64,000 nucleotides of DNA from assembly GCA_017307755.1 (NCBI GenBank), contig JAFKGQ010000003.1, positions 806,001-870,000 on the forward strand. The letters run 5' to 3'. Under the pieces are notes generated by a model. That model saw only the letters and a program-made list of their open reading frames with translations, was not told where the DNA came from and ran no database searches. Each line of letters begins with the position of its first letter. Within the stretch, counting starts at the first letter, position 1. Made by a program: the position numbers and the translations under genes. Positions 54,426-62,884 of the stretch are shown here, in pieces. This DNA is from Chitinophagaceae bacterium. Its GTDB lineage: Bacteria; Bacteroidota; Bacteroidia; Chitinophagales; Chitinophagaceae.

Positions 54426-54899
54426 TTATTGCTCTATAGATAAATCCTGGTAAATCATGCAGTCGATCACTACCCCATAAAAGTCGCTGGTAACAACCAG
54501 TAGGGTCGGCGTCACTTCCAGGGTGGCGGATTCGAGTTGGGCCAGCATGTCGGCTGGTATGCCCATGCTGGCAGCGGCCTGCTCAAGGGATAGCCGCCTA
54601 TGCTCCCTCAGGGTTCTAAGATTCTTACCAATGAGGGCTGACAATACCTTGGATCGGTTTTCCCGGTACTGGCGGTTGCTTCGTTCTATATAGGCGGGAT
54701 ACCGCTCTTTCTTTTTGGGGAAAGAAAGAGTACGACCGGGTGAAAAACGGGTACGGATTAATCTCCATCGTTGCCAGTGGTCATCTATGACGGGGTACAA
54801 GAGGTAGCACAGGGGAAGGAGACAGCCCCATAATGACAACGTAACTACCAGCAAGCATATAGTAGCTTGTTCCACTTGTATAGTTTGATTGGTTAACAA
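54426..54899 (-). CDS. Membrane-anchored XRE-type regulator
   Basis: A 157-residue protein with an N-terminal hydrophobic stretch (residues about 12-38, ICLLVVTLSLWGCLLPLCYLL in part), a basic linker with many Arg and Lys (residues 42-80), and a C-terminal helix-turn-helix (GKNLRTLREHRRLSLEQAAASM and following, residues about 90-145). It may tether DNA at the membrane or be released by proteolysis. It overlaps the thioesterase stop by 7 bases and precedes the SymE-like gene by 6. Confidence 0.65.
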   Translation of the reverse strand: MLTNQTIQVEQATICLLVVTLSLWGCLLPLCYLLYPVIDDHWQRWRLIRTRFSPGRTLSFPKKKERYPAYIERSNRQYRENRSKVLSALIGKNLRTLREHRRLSLEQAAASMGIPADMLAQLESATLEVTPTLLVVTSDFYGVVIDCMIYQDLSIEQ

Positions 54900-55438
54900 A
54901 AGGGAATCGAGGACAATTCTTTCAGGAGGGCATTACCTTGATCAAACAGTTGATGGATATTTTTATTCGTCTTGTATGGCGGTTTCCAAAGCAGGTGCTG
55001 GTTGGTATTTAAAAAATCGAATTTGAAAATATACGAACCGGAAAGGGCCACAAGCTTGGAAATCGCGCTGCAATAAATGATACCATCTTTTTCAAAATCG
55101 TGAGCCATCCATACACTCACCCCATCGATATGGGCTATATAGGTTCGTAGTACAAAACGATCGAAGCGTTTCAGCGGACGGTAGTGGCGAACAAAACATC
55201 CAGCCACCTGCGGCTGTAGGTTCTTTATTCGAAGAACAGTTATCAAGTCCAGGTGATATGCAAGATCCATCCGCCCCAAATCCATAAAACAGTGATAGCG
55301 GTCATTACCCATGTAGCGGAGTACACAATCCCAGGGCATTACCCGGAAGGAAAGAACCGATTGTTTTGAAGTAAACATTGGCTTTCGTCGTAAAATGGCC
55401 TTTAGCCAAACAAATAAGAATCGAATCCGCATTCTCAT
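54893..55438 (-). CDS. Thioesterase (THEM6-like hotdog fold)
   Basis: From the ATG at 55438 (MRMRIRFLFVWLKAI) the protein has 181 residues. FRVMPWDCVLRYMGNDRYHC followed by FMDLGRMDL is the pattern of acyl-CoA thioesterase-like THEM6 proteins (hotdog fold), whose usual form has PxDxDxxxHMNNxRY. The Asp is kept, but the HMN is changed to YMGN. A hydrophobic N-terminal segment may associate with membrane. The frame opens 45 codons earlier, without support. It fits the island's lipid theme. Confidence 0.65.
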   Translation of the reverse strand: MRMRIRFLFVWLKAILRRKPMFTSKQSVLSFRVMPWDCVLRYMGNDRYHCFMDLGRMDLAYHLDLITVLRIKNLQPQVAGCFVRHYRPLKRFDRFVLRTYIAHIDGVSVWMAHDFEKDGIIYCSAISKLVALSGSYIFKFDFLNTNQHLLWKPPYKTNKNIHQLFDQGNALLKELSSIPFC

Positions 55439-55879
55439 AAGAAAGGGGTTTAAAAGTGAATAGAATGAGGGTAGATCAACACTGATCGCAACAGTTGTGA
55501 CCAGCCACGCGCCTATACAAAACATGGCATGGCCATCATGGGCAGCGATTGCACCATGCACAGGCGACGTCAAGATTTAACCAAAGGAAGTCCGATGTAA
55601 GAGGGGGAAGGAAGAAAACATAAAGGGCGGACCCCGTCTTACCTCACAGAGGCACGGCCAAGCGCCCAGAGAAGATAAGCTGATAGGGGCCCACCCCATA
55701 TGGTATAGAGCGGGCTGTCACTATCATCTCTTCTCGTTGAAAATTGGCCGTTTTCTGTGAGAGACTCATAGTGAAGTCCTTCAGATCATGAAGAACCTCA
55801 AAAATACTGTTTACCGGAGGCTTATAAAAGCGTCCGCGATAATGAATGCAAGATACAAAATTAGTTGATTGATTGTCAA
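55439..55879. other. Noncoding stretch before the XRE promoter
   Basis: About 440 bases between the thioesterase operon and the XRE gene. The right end carries the -33 TTG at 55865-55867. I see no convincing gene in the rest. Confidence 0.4.
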
Positions 55880-55927
55880 TGTATTATATTTGTATAATAC
55901 ACCAACAAAGGGTGTAAGCTACACCCT
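55880..55927. promoter_or_regulatory. XRE promoter with two inverted-repeat operators
   Basis: The -7 box TATATTTG lies at 55885-55892, with TTG 17 bases upstream. Inverted repeat one is TGTATTATA-tttg-TATAATACA (55880-55901) and covers the -7 box. Inverted repeat two is AGGGTGTA-agc-TACACCCT (55909-55927), just after the expected start of transcription. Both suit dimer binding and autorepression. Confidence 0.65.
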
Positions 55928-55958
55928 AGGCTATTGACAACCGTTATATACCTTACCC

Positions 55959-56327
55959 ATGAGCGAAGTACACATCGGTCGAAACATCCGCGCCATCCGG
56001 CTCTTACAGGATATAAAACAGGGAGCCTTTGCCCAAAAGATGGGCATCGCGCAACAGAATGTGTCTAAATTGGAAGCGCAGAAAAAGGTATCTGCCCGTA
56101 AGCTGCAAGCAGCTGCCGAGGCATTAGGGGTGACAGTCGAGGCCATTGAGACGTTTAATGAGAAAACTGTTTTGCAAGCTGTCCCGGATCAACCAATGCC
56201 CCAGATAACTGCGCCGATAAAAGAGATCATTGCCTATTTTAAAGAGGAAATTGCCAAACGGGATGAACTGATTGATCAGCTACGTTCACAATTAGATAAG
56301 ATTACATCGATCAGTTCAATGCTATAA
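55959..56327 (+). CDS. XRE-family regulator with C-terminal coiled coil
   Basis: A 122-residue protein: an N-terminal helix-turn-helix (IGRNIRAIRLLQDIKQGAF and KMGIAQQNVSKLEAQKK, residues about 5-62) and a C-terminal coiled coil (EIIAYFKEEIAKRDELIDQL) for dimerisation. Two inverted repeats in its promoter suggest autoregulation. It could also control the recombinase operon or the island genes. No antitoxin-toxin partner is adjacent on the same strand. Confidence 0.8.
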   Translation: MSEVHIGRNIRAIRLLQDIKQGAFAQKMGIAQQNVSKLEAQKKVSARKLQAAAEALGVTVEAIETFNEKTVLQAVPDQPMPQITAPIKEIIAYFKEEIAKRDELIDQLRSQLDKITSISSML

Positions 56328-56403
56328 TTGAATACTAATACATCCAAGATTTTAGATAGTAACAGCTAAGTTGCTCGGATCGAAGTTTCCTTTCCCTATT
56401 TTT

Positions 56404-56697
56404 TTACCTGACAAACCGGGAACTATTTTTGTAATCGATAATGGCATGTAATAACTTCAGTTTTCCGATGATCTTATTTTTGAAAGCTCTTTGAAACCTG
56501 ATCCGATTGCATTGGACAAGGGCGATTTCATAGGTGATGATGGCCTCTTCAAAATGACCGCTATTTTCATCTCTTAGCGCTTTTACATATAATCCGATGG
56601 GTATATTGCTCCTCCAATGGACGAAGGCACGCGCTAAAAAAACAATAAGAAAAATCAAAGCGATCAAAGAAAGAAAAATAATTATTAGGTATAGCAT
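56404..56697 (-). CDS. Small membrane protein with a possible TPR-like tail
   Basis: From the ATG at 56697 the product has 97 residues: one membrane helix (MLYLIIIFLSLIALIFLIVFL) and a cytoplasmic helical pair (GLYVKALRDENSGHFEEAII and the following EIALVQCNR) resembling a TPR motif. The -7 box at 56726-56719 leaves only a short leader, which supports this start over upstream ATGs. Unknown function. Confidence 0.55.
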   Translation of the reverse strand: MLYLIIIFLSLIALIFLIVFLARAFVHWRSNIPIGLYVKALRDENSGHFEEAIITYEIALVQCNRIRFQRAFKNKIIGKLKLLHAIIDYKNSSRFVR

Positions 56698-56718
56698 GAC
56701 ATAAAAGTTAGCAGATTG

Positions 56719-56726
56719 CAAATATA
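56719..56726 (-). promoter_or_regulatory. -7 box of the small membrane protein gene
   Basis: On the minus strand TATATTTG matches TAnnTTTG, 22 bases before the ATG at 56697. It decides the start of that gene. Confidence 0.5.
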
Positions 56727-56829
56727 AAGGTACGGTTTTCGCATTCATATATGTTATATGGTTTTCCAAAGATCTTACGGGAATCACACATCCGAGACGG
56801 ATTGAGCTCCCGGTCGGACTCCCAATAGA

Positions 56830-56897
56830 ATGTGTGAATTGTATAACATTATACAAAATGATGTAGTGCTAAAGTCAACTAACATCTGTTAACTTTG
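56830..56897 (+). promoter_or_regulatory. Regulon promoter 1 (desaturase 1 and antiporter)
   Basis: Upstream element ATGTGTGAATTGTATAA starts at 56830. The -7 box TAACTTTG starts at 56890, 60 bases later. TAGTGCT lies between them, at 56864. The true desaturase start is at 56960, consistent with transcription starting near 56905. Confidence 0.7.
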
Positions 56898-56959
56898 AGG
56901 TGGACTTTTTTAGCCATATCGGCGGATTCAGTCTGCATAAATGCAAAAAAGTGAATTTG

Positions 56960-58009
56960 ATGGACTATGTACTGCAGGCTCCTTCATATGGATGGAAGGA
57001 CCCGGAAGGGCGCCTGATCATTCCCACTGTCCATCAGCTATTGAAAGAGTTCTGGTTCCGGCTGAACATTTTTAGGACTAAAAAGAATTGGCTGAGTTTC
57101 TTCAGCTGGGTCAGGGTGCTGCTACTGATCCCCTGTCTCGTTATCTTCTTCCTACATTATTTCAACTTTTACCTACTAGGGATTGCTTTTATCTATAGCA
57201 TGATAGTCATGGGCACACACGGCACTATCTGGTATCACCGGTATTGCACACATCACGCATATACGTTCAGGAACAAGTTCTGGCGGTTTATCACCCGAAA
57301 TCTGACTATCAATATGATACCTGAAGAAATTTATGTCATTTCCCATCACGTTCATCATGCCAAGCCGGATCAACCTGGGGACCCATATAATGCGGGCGCT
57401 GGATTTTTATACTGTTTTCTTGCAGATGTCAATCACCAAACGATTTCCAGTCATTTAACAGCAGAAGAATACGCCCGCGTTGTACGGATGATGGGACATA
57501 CCGGCATCAAACCGAACACCTATACACAGTATAAAAAATGGGGATCTGTCGCGGGACCCGTGTGGTCTTTGGGTGGATGGATCCTTAACTGGGCGTTTTG
57601 GGGTGCGGTATTTTACCTGATCGGAGGGTTTGCCCTCGCCTTTGCTTTGTTCGGAGCTGCCGGTTTTTGGGCCATAGGGGTCCGTACTTTCAATTATGAG
57701 GGGCACGGAAAGGGAAAAGATAAGCGCAGAGAAGGTGTCGACTTTAACAGGGGCGATCTTTCCATCAATCAGTTATGGCCAGGATACGTTGCCGGTGAGT
57801 GGCACAATAATCATCATCTTTTTCCGTCGAGCGCCCGCAGTGGCTTTTTAAGCTATCAACTGGACTTGGCGTGGTATTATATCAAACTCCTGAAAACCCT
57901 TGGCGCCGTTAGCAGCTATCACGACTCCAAAAAGATTTTTCTCTTGCAATACCAGGAGCCTTATTTCAAGAACAAAAAGGTAGCGCAGGCGATAAAAGAA
58001 TCAGGATAA
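56960..58009 (+). CDS. Acyl-CoA (stearoyl-type, delta-9-like) fatty-acid desaturase
   Basis: From the ATG at 56960 the protein has 349 residues; an upstream frame to 56900 would cross the promoter box. Membrane helices alternate with three histidine boxes: HRYCTH, SHHVHH and WHNNHH, the iron ligands of the membrane desaturase family. It inserts a cis double bond in fatty acyl chains and raises membrane fluidity. It is followed 12 bases later by the antiporter gene in the same operon. Confidence 0.88.
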   Translation: MDYVLQAPSYGWKDPEGRLIIPTVHQLLKEFWFRLNIFRTKKNWLSFFSWVRVLLLIPCLVIFFLHYFNFYLLGIAFIYSMIVMGTHGTIWYHRYCTHHAYTFRNKFWRFITRNLTINMIPEEIYVISHHVHHAKPDQPGDPYNAGAGFLYCFLADVNHQTISSHLTAEEYARVVRMMGHTGIKPNTYTQYKKWGSVAGPVWSLGGWILNWAFWGAVFYLIGGFALAFALFGAAGFWAIGVRTFNYEGHGKGKDKRREGVDFNRGDLSINQLWPGYVAGEWHNNHHLFPSSARSGFLSYQLDLAWYYIKLLKTLGAVSSYHDSKKIFLLQYQEPYFKNKKVAQAIKESG

Positions 58010-58021
58010 TGCACAAAAAAA

Positions 58022-59662
58022 ATGCAAAATTTCGGGGTCGTCATCTTTATATTAGCTATTTTGATCAGCTTATCTACTGTTACTGATAAGCTAAGGCTCC
58101 CTTATCCCGTTCTTCTTGTGCTTGCAGGAATACTGATCGGTGTTATACCCCACCTGCCCCAACTGACCCTGGATCCGGAGTTGATCTTCCTTGTTTTTTT
58201 ACCTCCATTGCTTTATGATGCAGCAACACATGCCTCTTGGCATGAATTCAAAACCAATATCCGGCCCATTTCAGCCTTGGGAATTAGTCTTGTCTTTTTT
58301 ACGATGACCGCCGTTGCCCTCACAGCTCATTATTTTATTCCTATGTTCAGTTGGCCACTTGCTTTTCTCCTTGGGGCCATTGTTTCGCCGCCCGATGCTA
58401 CAGCGGCAACCGGCATCATCAAAGGGCTTGGTCTTAATAAACAGGTGATTAGCATTTTAGAAGGAGAAAGTCTCCTTAACGACGCATCTGCTTTAATTGC
58501 ATATCGTTATGCGCTTATAGCTGCCACTACGGGGAATTTCCTGTTTTGGCAGGCCGGCCTGCAGTTTTTGCTGGTTGCTGGGGGAGGGATTTTTGTCGGC
58601 GTTATAGCAGGCTATGGGTTAACTGTCTTACATAAAAGGATCAACAACCATCCGCTAGTCGAAACCAGTCTTACCTTGTTGACACCGTTCCTTTCCTTTC
58701 TACTGGGGGAATTGGTGCATACCTCTGGTATCCTGGCAGTTGTAAGTACCGGTCTGTTCATATCGCGGCGTTCTCCCGAAATCTTCTCTTACCAGACCAG
58801 GATACAGTCACGGGTCGTATGGGACAACCTGATATTCCTGTTGAACGGCTTTATCTTCATCCTTATTGGCCTTCAACTACCGGGTGTTCTAAAACAACTG
58901 ACAAATTACAGATTACCGACGCTCATAGGATATGGCTTACTGATCAGTCTGACCACGATCTTCGTCCGCATCTTATGGGTCTTCGGTAGCGCCTGGTCAT
59001 TCCAATACTATAATCAGAGAAAAACAAAGAAAAACCTGCAGCCGGCCACTAAGAAAGCCGATCCCACGTGGAAAAACGTATTGATTGTGGCATGGACAGG
59101 AACAAGAGGGATGATCTCTATGGCAACGGCCCTTGCGTTACCGCTGACACTTTATAATGGAACGCCCTTTCCGGAACGCCACCTGATCATATTTGTCTGC
59201 TTTGTCGTGATATTCATCACCTTGGTAGTTCAAGGGTATTCTCTCCCTTTGCTGACCCGGCTCCTTGGAATAAAAGCATCAGACCACCAGGACAAAGAAG
59301 AAAAACAGCTCCAATTATACCTTGTCAGAAGCACGTTGCATTTCCTGGATAAAGAATTCGGGCAAAAACTGGAAAGTCACGTCAGAAATACCTTGAAAAT
59401 AGAATATGATCAACTTGCCGAAAAATTGGCAAATGAAATAGCAACACTCAAACGAAACGAAAAAAGAAGAGAGCAGGCTCCGATAAGGACGCTTACTGAC
59501 ATACAAAAAGCTCAGACAGAAATCGGCCTGTTTCAACGCAAGATACTCTTGCGGCTTCATAAGGACGGCAATATCAGCAACGAGGTCATAAGACAGGTAG
59601 AGAGAGAAATGGACATCGATGAATTAAAGTTCCAGCAATTGCTGCCTAAGGATGCCGAATAG
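58022..59662 (+). CDS. CPA1-family cation/proton antiporter
   Basis: A 546-residue protein with about twelve membrane helices. IVSPPDATAATGI and EGESLLNDASALI are the conserved ion-binding motifs, and WTGTRGMISMATALALP is the third CPA1 landmark. The C-terminal 130 residues are soluble and charged, probably a regulatory domain. It exchanges Na+ or K+ for H+ and supports pH and salt tolerance. Co-transcribed with desaturase 1. Confidence 0.9.
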   Translation: MQNFGVVIFILAILISLSTVTDKLRLPYPVLLVLAGILIGVIPHLPQLTLDPELIFLVFLPPLLYDAATHASWHEFKTNIRPISALGISLVFFTMTAVALTAHYFIPMFSWPLAFLLGAIVSPPDATAATGIIKGLGLNKQVISILEGESLLNDASALIAYRYALIAATTGNFLFWQAGLQFLLVAGGGIFVGVIAGYGLTVLHKRINNHPLVETSLTLLTPFLSFLLGELVHTSGILAVVSTGLFISRRSPEIFSYQTRIQSRVVWDNLIFLLNGFIFILIGLQLPGVLKQLTNYRLPTLIGYGLLISLTTIFVRILWVFGSAWSFQYYNQRKTKKNLQPATKKADPTWKNVLIVAWTGTRGMISMATALALPLTLYNGTPFPERHLIIFVCFVVIFITLVVQGYSLPLLTRLLGIKASDHQDKEEKQLQLYLVRSTLHFLDKEFGQKLESHVRNTLKIEYDQLAEKLANEIATLKRNEKRREQAPIRTLTDIQKAQTEIGLFQRKILLRLHKDGNISNEVIRQVEREMDIDELKFQQLLPKDAE

Positions 59663-59680
59663 AAAACGGATTTACACTAA

Positions 59681-59748
59681 ATGTGTGAATTATGTAGTAA
59701 AGATCAATTTTCATATAGTGTTTATGAAACATAGGCTCCCTAACTTCG
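59681..59748 (+). promoter_or_regulatory. Regulon promoter 2 (desaturase 2)
   Basis: ATGTGTGAATTATGTAGTAA starts at 59681. The -7-like box TAACTTCG is at 59741-59748, 60 bases later, one base off TAnnTTTG. TAGTGTT lies between them, at 59716, like promoter 1. Confidence 0.7.
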
Positions 59749-59781
59749 TTGAGGTTTTTTAGAGGCTTTGAATTATAATGG

Positions 59782-59806
59782 CGGGATCATATCCCGGCCC
59801 TTTTTT
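59782..59806 (+). terminator. Hairpin with T run just before desaturase 2
   Basis: CGGGAT-cat-ATCCCG at 59782-59796 is followed by a T run at 59801-59806. It looks like a terminator, but lies after promoter 2 and only 14 bases before the ATG. It may be an attenuator or a temperature-sensitive leader. Confidence 0.55.
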
Positions 59807-59820
59807 CATTCTCGTTTTTT

Positions 59821-60903
59821 ATGCCGGCAATAACCTTCAATAATAGCAATAACTCATTCTTTCAATCTGTCAGAAAGTCGGTGGATAGTTACTTCAGGGA
59901 AAAAAAACTGAAAAAGACAGGAAACTGGAAACTATATTTAAAAGCATGGGTTCTAATTCCAAGCAGCCTTGCCATTTACTTTTATCTCTTGTCGGGACAT
60001 TACAGCTGGATGTTAGGTATACTGGCATCGACACTCTTAGGGCTTGCACTTGTATGCATAGCTTTTAATATTATGCATGACGCCTGCCACAACAGCTACT
60101 CAGAAAAAAAATGGATGAACAGTATAATGGGGTTGACTATGAATGCGCTTGGCAGCAATGCTTTTATCTGGAAGATCAAACATAACATCATACACCATAC
60201 TTTTACCAACATCGATGGGATCGATGATGATATTGCTAATGGTCCTTTATTGAGGCAGTGTATCACCCAGAAATGGATGCCGATCCACCGCTTCCAGTTC
60301 CTCTATATGTTTGTCCTTTATGCTATCAGTACCTTATCTTGGATGCTGGGTTCTGATTTTATCAGATACTTTACTAAAAAAATTCATACTTCTCCGATCA
60401 AAATGATCAGTTTTAAGCAGCATGTTATATTTTGGACCAGTAAGCTGCTGTACGTATTGTTCTATGTTCTGGTGCCCATTTATTTTGTAGGTTGGCAATC
60501 ATGGCTGGTTGGATTTTTGGTAATTCATTTAACAATGGGTTTGTCCTTATCGGTAGTATTTCAGTTGGCGCATGTAGTAGAAAAGACCGCTTTCAACGCA
60601 GCAGAAGGACCACATAAAGTAATAGATTCCGAATGGGCGATCCATGAAATAAGAACTACCGCCGACTTTGCTCCCCGGAACAAGATAATTTCCTGGCTGG
60701 TGGGTGGCCTGAATTTTCAGATAGAGCATCACCTTTTCCCCCAGATCAGCCATATACACTATTTCGCCTTAAGCGAAATAGTGCAACGACAATGCGAGCT
60801 TTTCGGCCTCCCCTATAATTGCTATTCGTCTGCAAGAAAAGCGTTTTATTCGCATGTACGGCTGATGAAAAGATTAGGGAACAAATATTGTTTATCCATA
60901 TGA
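59821..60903 (+). CDS. Front-end (linoleoyl-CoA / delta-5, delta-6-like) fatty-acid desaturase
   Basis: A 360-residue membrane desaturase with boxes HDACH, HNIIHH and QIEHH; the Gln in place of the first His of the third box is typical of front-end desaturases. The start MPAITFNNSNNSFFQ fits the family in Bacteroidota. It introduces a double bond toward the carboxyl side of existing unsaturated chains. It has its own regulon promoter. It is convergent with a secreted protein gene, 20 bases apart. Confidence 0.87.
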   Translation: MPAITFNNSNNSFFQSVRKSVDSYFREKKLKKTGNWKLYLKAWVLIPSSLAIYFYLLSGHYSWMLGILASTLLGLALVCIAFNIMHDACHNSYSEKKWMNSIMGLTMNALGSNAFIWKIKHNIIHHTFTNIDGIDDDIANGPLLRQCITQKWMPIHRFQFLYMFVLYAISTLSWMLGSDFIRYFTKKIHTSPIKMISFKQHVIFWTSKLLYVLFYVLVPIYFVGWQSWLVGFLVIHLTMGLSLSVVFQLAHVVEKTAFNAAEGPHKVIDSEWAIHEIRTTADFAPRNKIISWLVGGLNFQIEHHLFPQISHIHYFALSEIVQRQCELFGLPYNCYSSARKAFYSHVRLMKRLGNKYCLSI

Positions 60904-60923
60904 CACTTCGTGCGTCTGTCTGT

Positions 60924-61397
60924 TCATGGATGCTGTGTCGTGTCGACCAGAGGTATTGGCATAGTGCCTGGTATAAAAATTGGTGCCGGATAGTATGCAC
61001 TCAGTTTAGCTTGTGCAACGGCAATTTTACTTTTAAGATCCATTATATTTTTATTCAGGTCGTCCAATCTCCTGGATTCTTTCCTCGACTTACCGGCGTC
61101 ACTTTTCGCATCTCCTGCTTTGCTATTGGCATTTCTGGCCAATTTTTTGTCGTCAGGATCAGCGTTTAGCTTTTCTGCCGCTCTAACGTTATCGCCTGCT
61201 GAATTTTGTGCATTCACAGCAGCAGTTTGTTTGTTCCTGGTTCTTTGATCGACCATATTTTGCAGCTTCCCAAGCTTAAGCTGGTCCTGGCTGATTTGCG
61301 AAACGAGCTCGAGCGAATCAATGTTGGCTTTTTGAGCTGAAACCGAAGTGCACAAAAACAACAAGCCAAACGGGAGTGAATACAATACTTTTTTCAT
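60924..61397 (-). CDS. Secreted coiled-coil protein of unknown function
   Basis: A 157-residue protein with a signal peptide (PFGLLFLCTSVSAQ). The middle is a repetitive basic-acidic helix rich in Asn, Lys and Ala (AARNANSKAGDAKSDAGKS-like), probably a coiled coil. It ends in a Pro-rich tail. No family is recognised. Its upstream region has the same promoter element as the desaturases, in divergent pairing with the cupin gene. Confidence 0.65.
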   Translation of the reverse strand: MKKVLYSLPFGLLFLCTSVSAQKANIDSLELVSQISQDQLKLGKLQNMVDQRTRNKQTAAVNAQNSAGDNVRAAEKLNADPDDKKLARNANSKAGDAKSDAGKSRKESRRLDDLNKNIMDLKSKIAVAQAKLSAYYPAPIFIPGTMPIPLVDTTQHP

Positions 61398-61541
61398 AAT
61401 TTTTTTTTAGAATGATACAATGCTTTTCTAACCGCAGAATTAGCTTTAATACAGGTCTTTAAAAATTGTTCCTGACCAATTATTAGAAGGGATGTAAAAG
61501 AAAACTTGAGCGGGATAGTTACTCTTCGTGAGAAGACCCAA

Positions 61542-61609
61542 TAAAGGTAACATCATTTTACAAATAAAGTATTATATTTTTTATATTAATACTTACATAA
61601 TTCACACAT
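61542..61609 (-). promoter_or_regulatory. Regulon promoter 4 (secreted protein)
   Basis: On the minus strand ATGTGTGAATTATGTAA starts at 61609 and the -7 box TACCTTTA starts at 61549, 60 bases later. The gene start at 61397 leaves a leader of about 140 bases. Confidence 0.65.
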
Positions 61610-61640
61610 AAACATTCCGTACGAAAATACCAATCGTAAC

Positions 61641-61708
61641 ATGTGTGAATCATGTAAGGAGTTTTTAAAATATTGTAATAGGCATGAATAAAAGATTATT
61701 CATCTTTA
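61641..61708 (+). promoter_or_regulatory. Regulon promoter 3 (cupin and histidine kinase)
   Basis: ATGTGTGAATCATGTAA starts at 61641 and CATCTTTA starts at 61701, 60 bases later; it is a weaker -7 box. With promoter 4 it forms an inverted pair across a spacer of 31 bases. Confidence 0.6.
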
Positions 61709-61744
61709 TGGAGTGCCTTAATCGTACAAATTAATCCGAAGAAA

Positions 61745-62101
61745 ATGGAAAATAAAGTGCATCCGGAAAATTCAGAATTGGAAAAGTCCAGGTCGCATAT
61801 TATCGTGGAGATCATTGAATATGTGTCTAACTCAGTGGTGAGCAAAACTATTATAAAAAAATCAACAGGAAATATAAGCGTAATGTCCTTTGACAGCGGA
61901 GAAGGATTGACTGAAAAAACGTCTCCCTTTGACTCCTTTGCGCAGATCATTGAAGGCAGGGCGGATATTGTTATTGAGAATAGTTCTCACCTATTAGAAA
62001 CGGGGATGGGGATTATAATCCCTGCACATGCTCCTAATTACATAAAACCAAATGGCCGATTTAAAATGATTTTGACAATTATCAAAAGCGGGTACGAATA
62101 A
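61745..62101 (+). CDS. Cupin-domain protein
   Basis: A 118-residue single-domain protein. The second cupin motif is seen as ENSSHLLETGMGIIIPAHAPNYI, while metal-binding His residues of the first motif are mostly missing. Such small cupins can sense or store small molecules or act as stress proteins. It is the first gene of an operon with the kinase 26 bases downstream. Confidence 0.7.
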   Translation: MENKVHPENSELEKSRSHIIVEIIEYVSNSVVSKTIIKKSTGNISVMSFDSGEGLTEKTSPFDSFAQIIEGRADIVIENSSHLLETGMGIIIPAHAPNYIKPNGRFKMILTIIKSGYE

Positions 62102-62127
62102 ATACTTTTCAAGCTAAAATCACCACA

Positions 62128-62871
62128 ATGAATAAAAACGCCTTCACCCAAAGTGGACGTCATTTTAAGTCCAATTTCATTAAACTGCCAGCGTCTTTTT
62201 CGACGATGAATAGTGCACCAAACGGGCCAACAGGCTATTACTCTGCTCTTGTACATGAGGTAAGAAACCCGTTGTGTAATATTACTTTGGCATATGATGT
62301 GCTAAAGCTAACTAACCTTGATGATGAACAGAGAGCATGCCTTAATATTATATTGAGAGGATCGGAACGGATCAAGGACCTGGTAAACGTTCTTTTGAAA
62401 CTTGAAAGAATTGAATCGATCAAATACGATCTTTATTCCTTACAGCAATTACTGGAAGATGTTTTAATCATTGCAAGGGATAGGATCTTACTCAGAAACA
62501 TTGAAGTCTCCAGGGAGTATGCTGCACCGCACTATAAAGTATCACTGGATATAGAGAAAATGAAAATTGCATTAATCAATCTCGTAAATAATGCGATTGA
62601 TGCCATGCCTTCGAAAGGAGGAGAGTTAAAGGTGGTTACAAGATCAGTTGGGCAACTAAGCTTTGTTGAAATTCGAGACAATGGCATAGGCATTAGTAAG
62701 GACAATCTAAAGAGGATCTTTGAGGCGTATTTCACCAATAAACCGGGTGGGATGGGGTTGGGATTATCTACAACACTCGATATTCTCAGTGCGAACCATG
62801 CCAAAGTAGATGTTCAATCCGTGGAAGGAGTAGGAACGAGTTTTATACTTTCATTCGACAGGAGGCTATAG
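62128..62871 (+). CDS. Cytoplasmic histidine kinase without sensor domain
   Basis: A 247-residue kinase core. His43 in LVHEVRNPLCNI is the phosphorylation site, LVNNAIDAM is the N box, IRDNGIGIS the G1 box and NKPGGMGLGLSTT the G2/F box. There is no membrane segment or sensor domain and no response regulator in the window. The cupin in the same operon could provide input. It could be an orphan kinase acting on a partner elsewhere. Confidence 0.82.
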   Translation: MNKNAFTQSGRHFKSNFIKLPASFSTMNSAPNGPTGYYSALVHEVRNPLCNITLAYDVLKLTNLDDEQRACLNIILRGSERIKDLVNVLLKLERIESIKYDLYSLQQLLEDVLIIARDRILLRNIEVSREYAAPHYKVSLDIEKMKIALINLVNNAIDAMPSKGGELKVVTRSVGQLSFVEIRDNGIGISKDNLKRIFEAYFTNKPGGMGLGLSTTLDILSANHAKVDVQSVEGVGTSFILSFDRRL

Positions 62872-62884
62872 TCCATATACTAGT

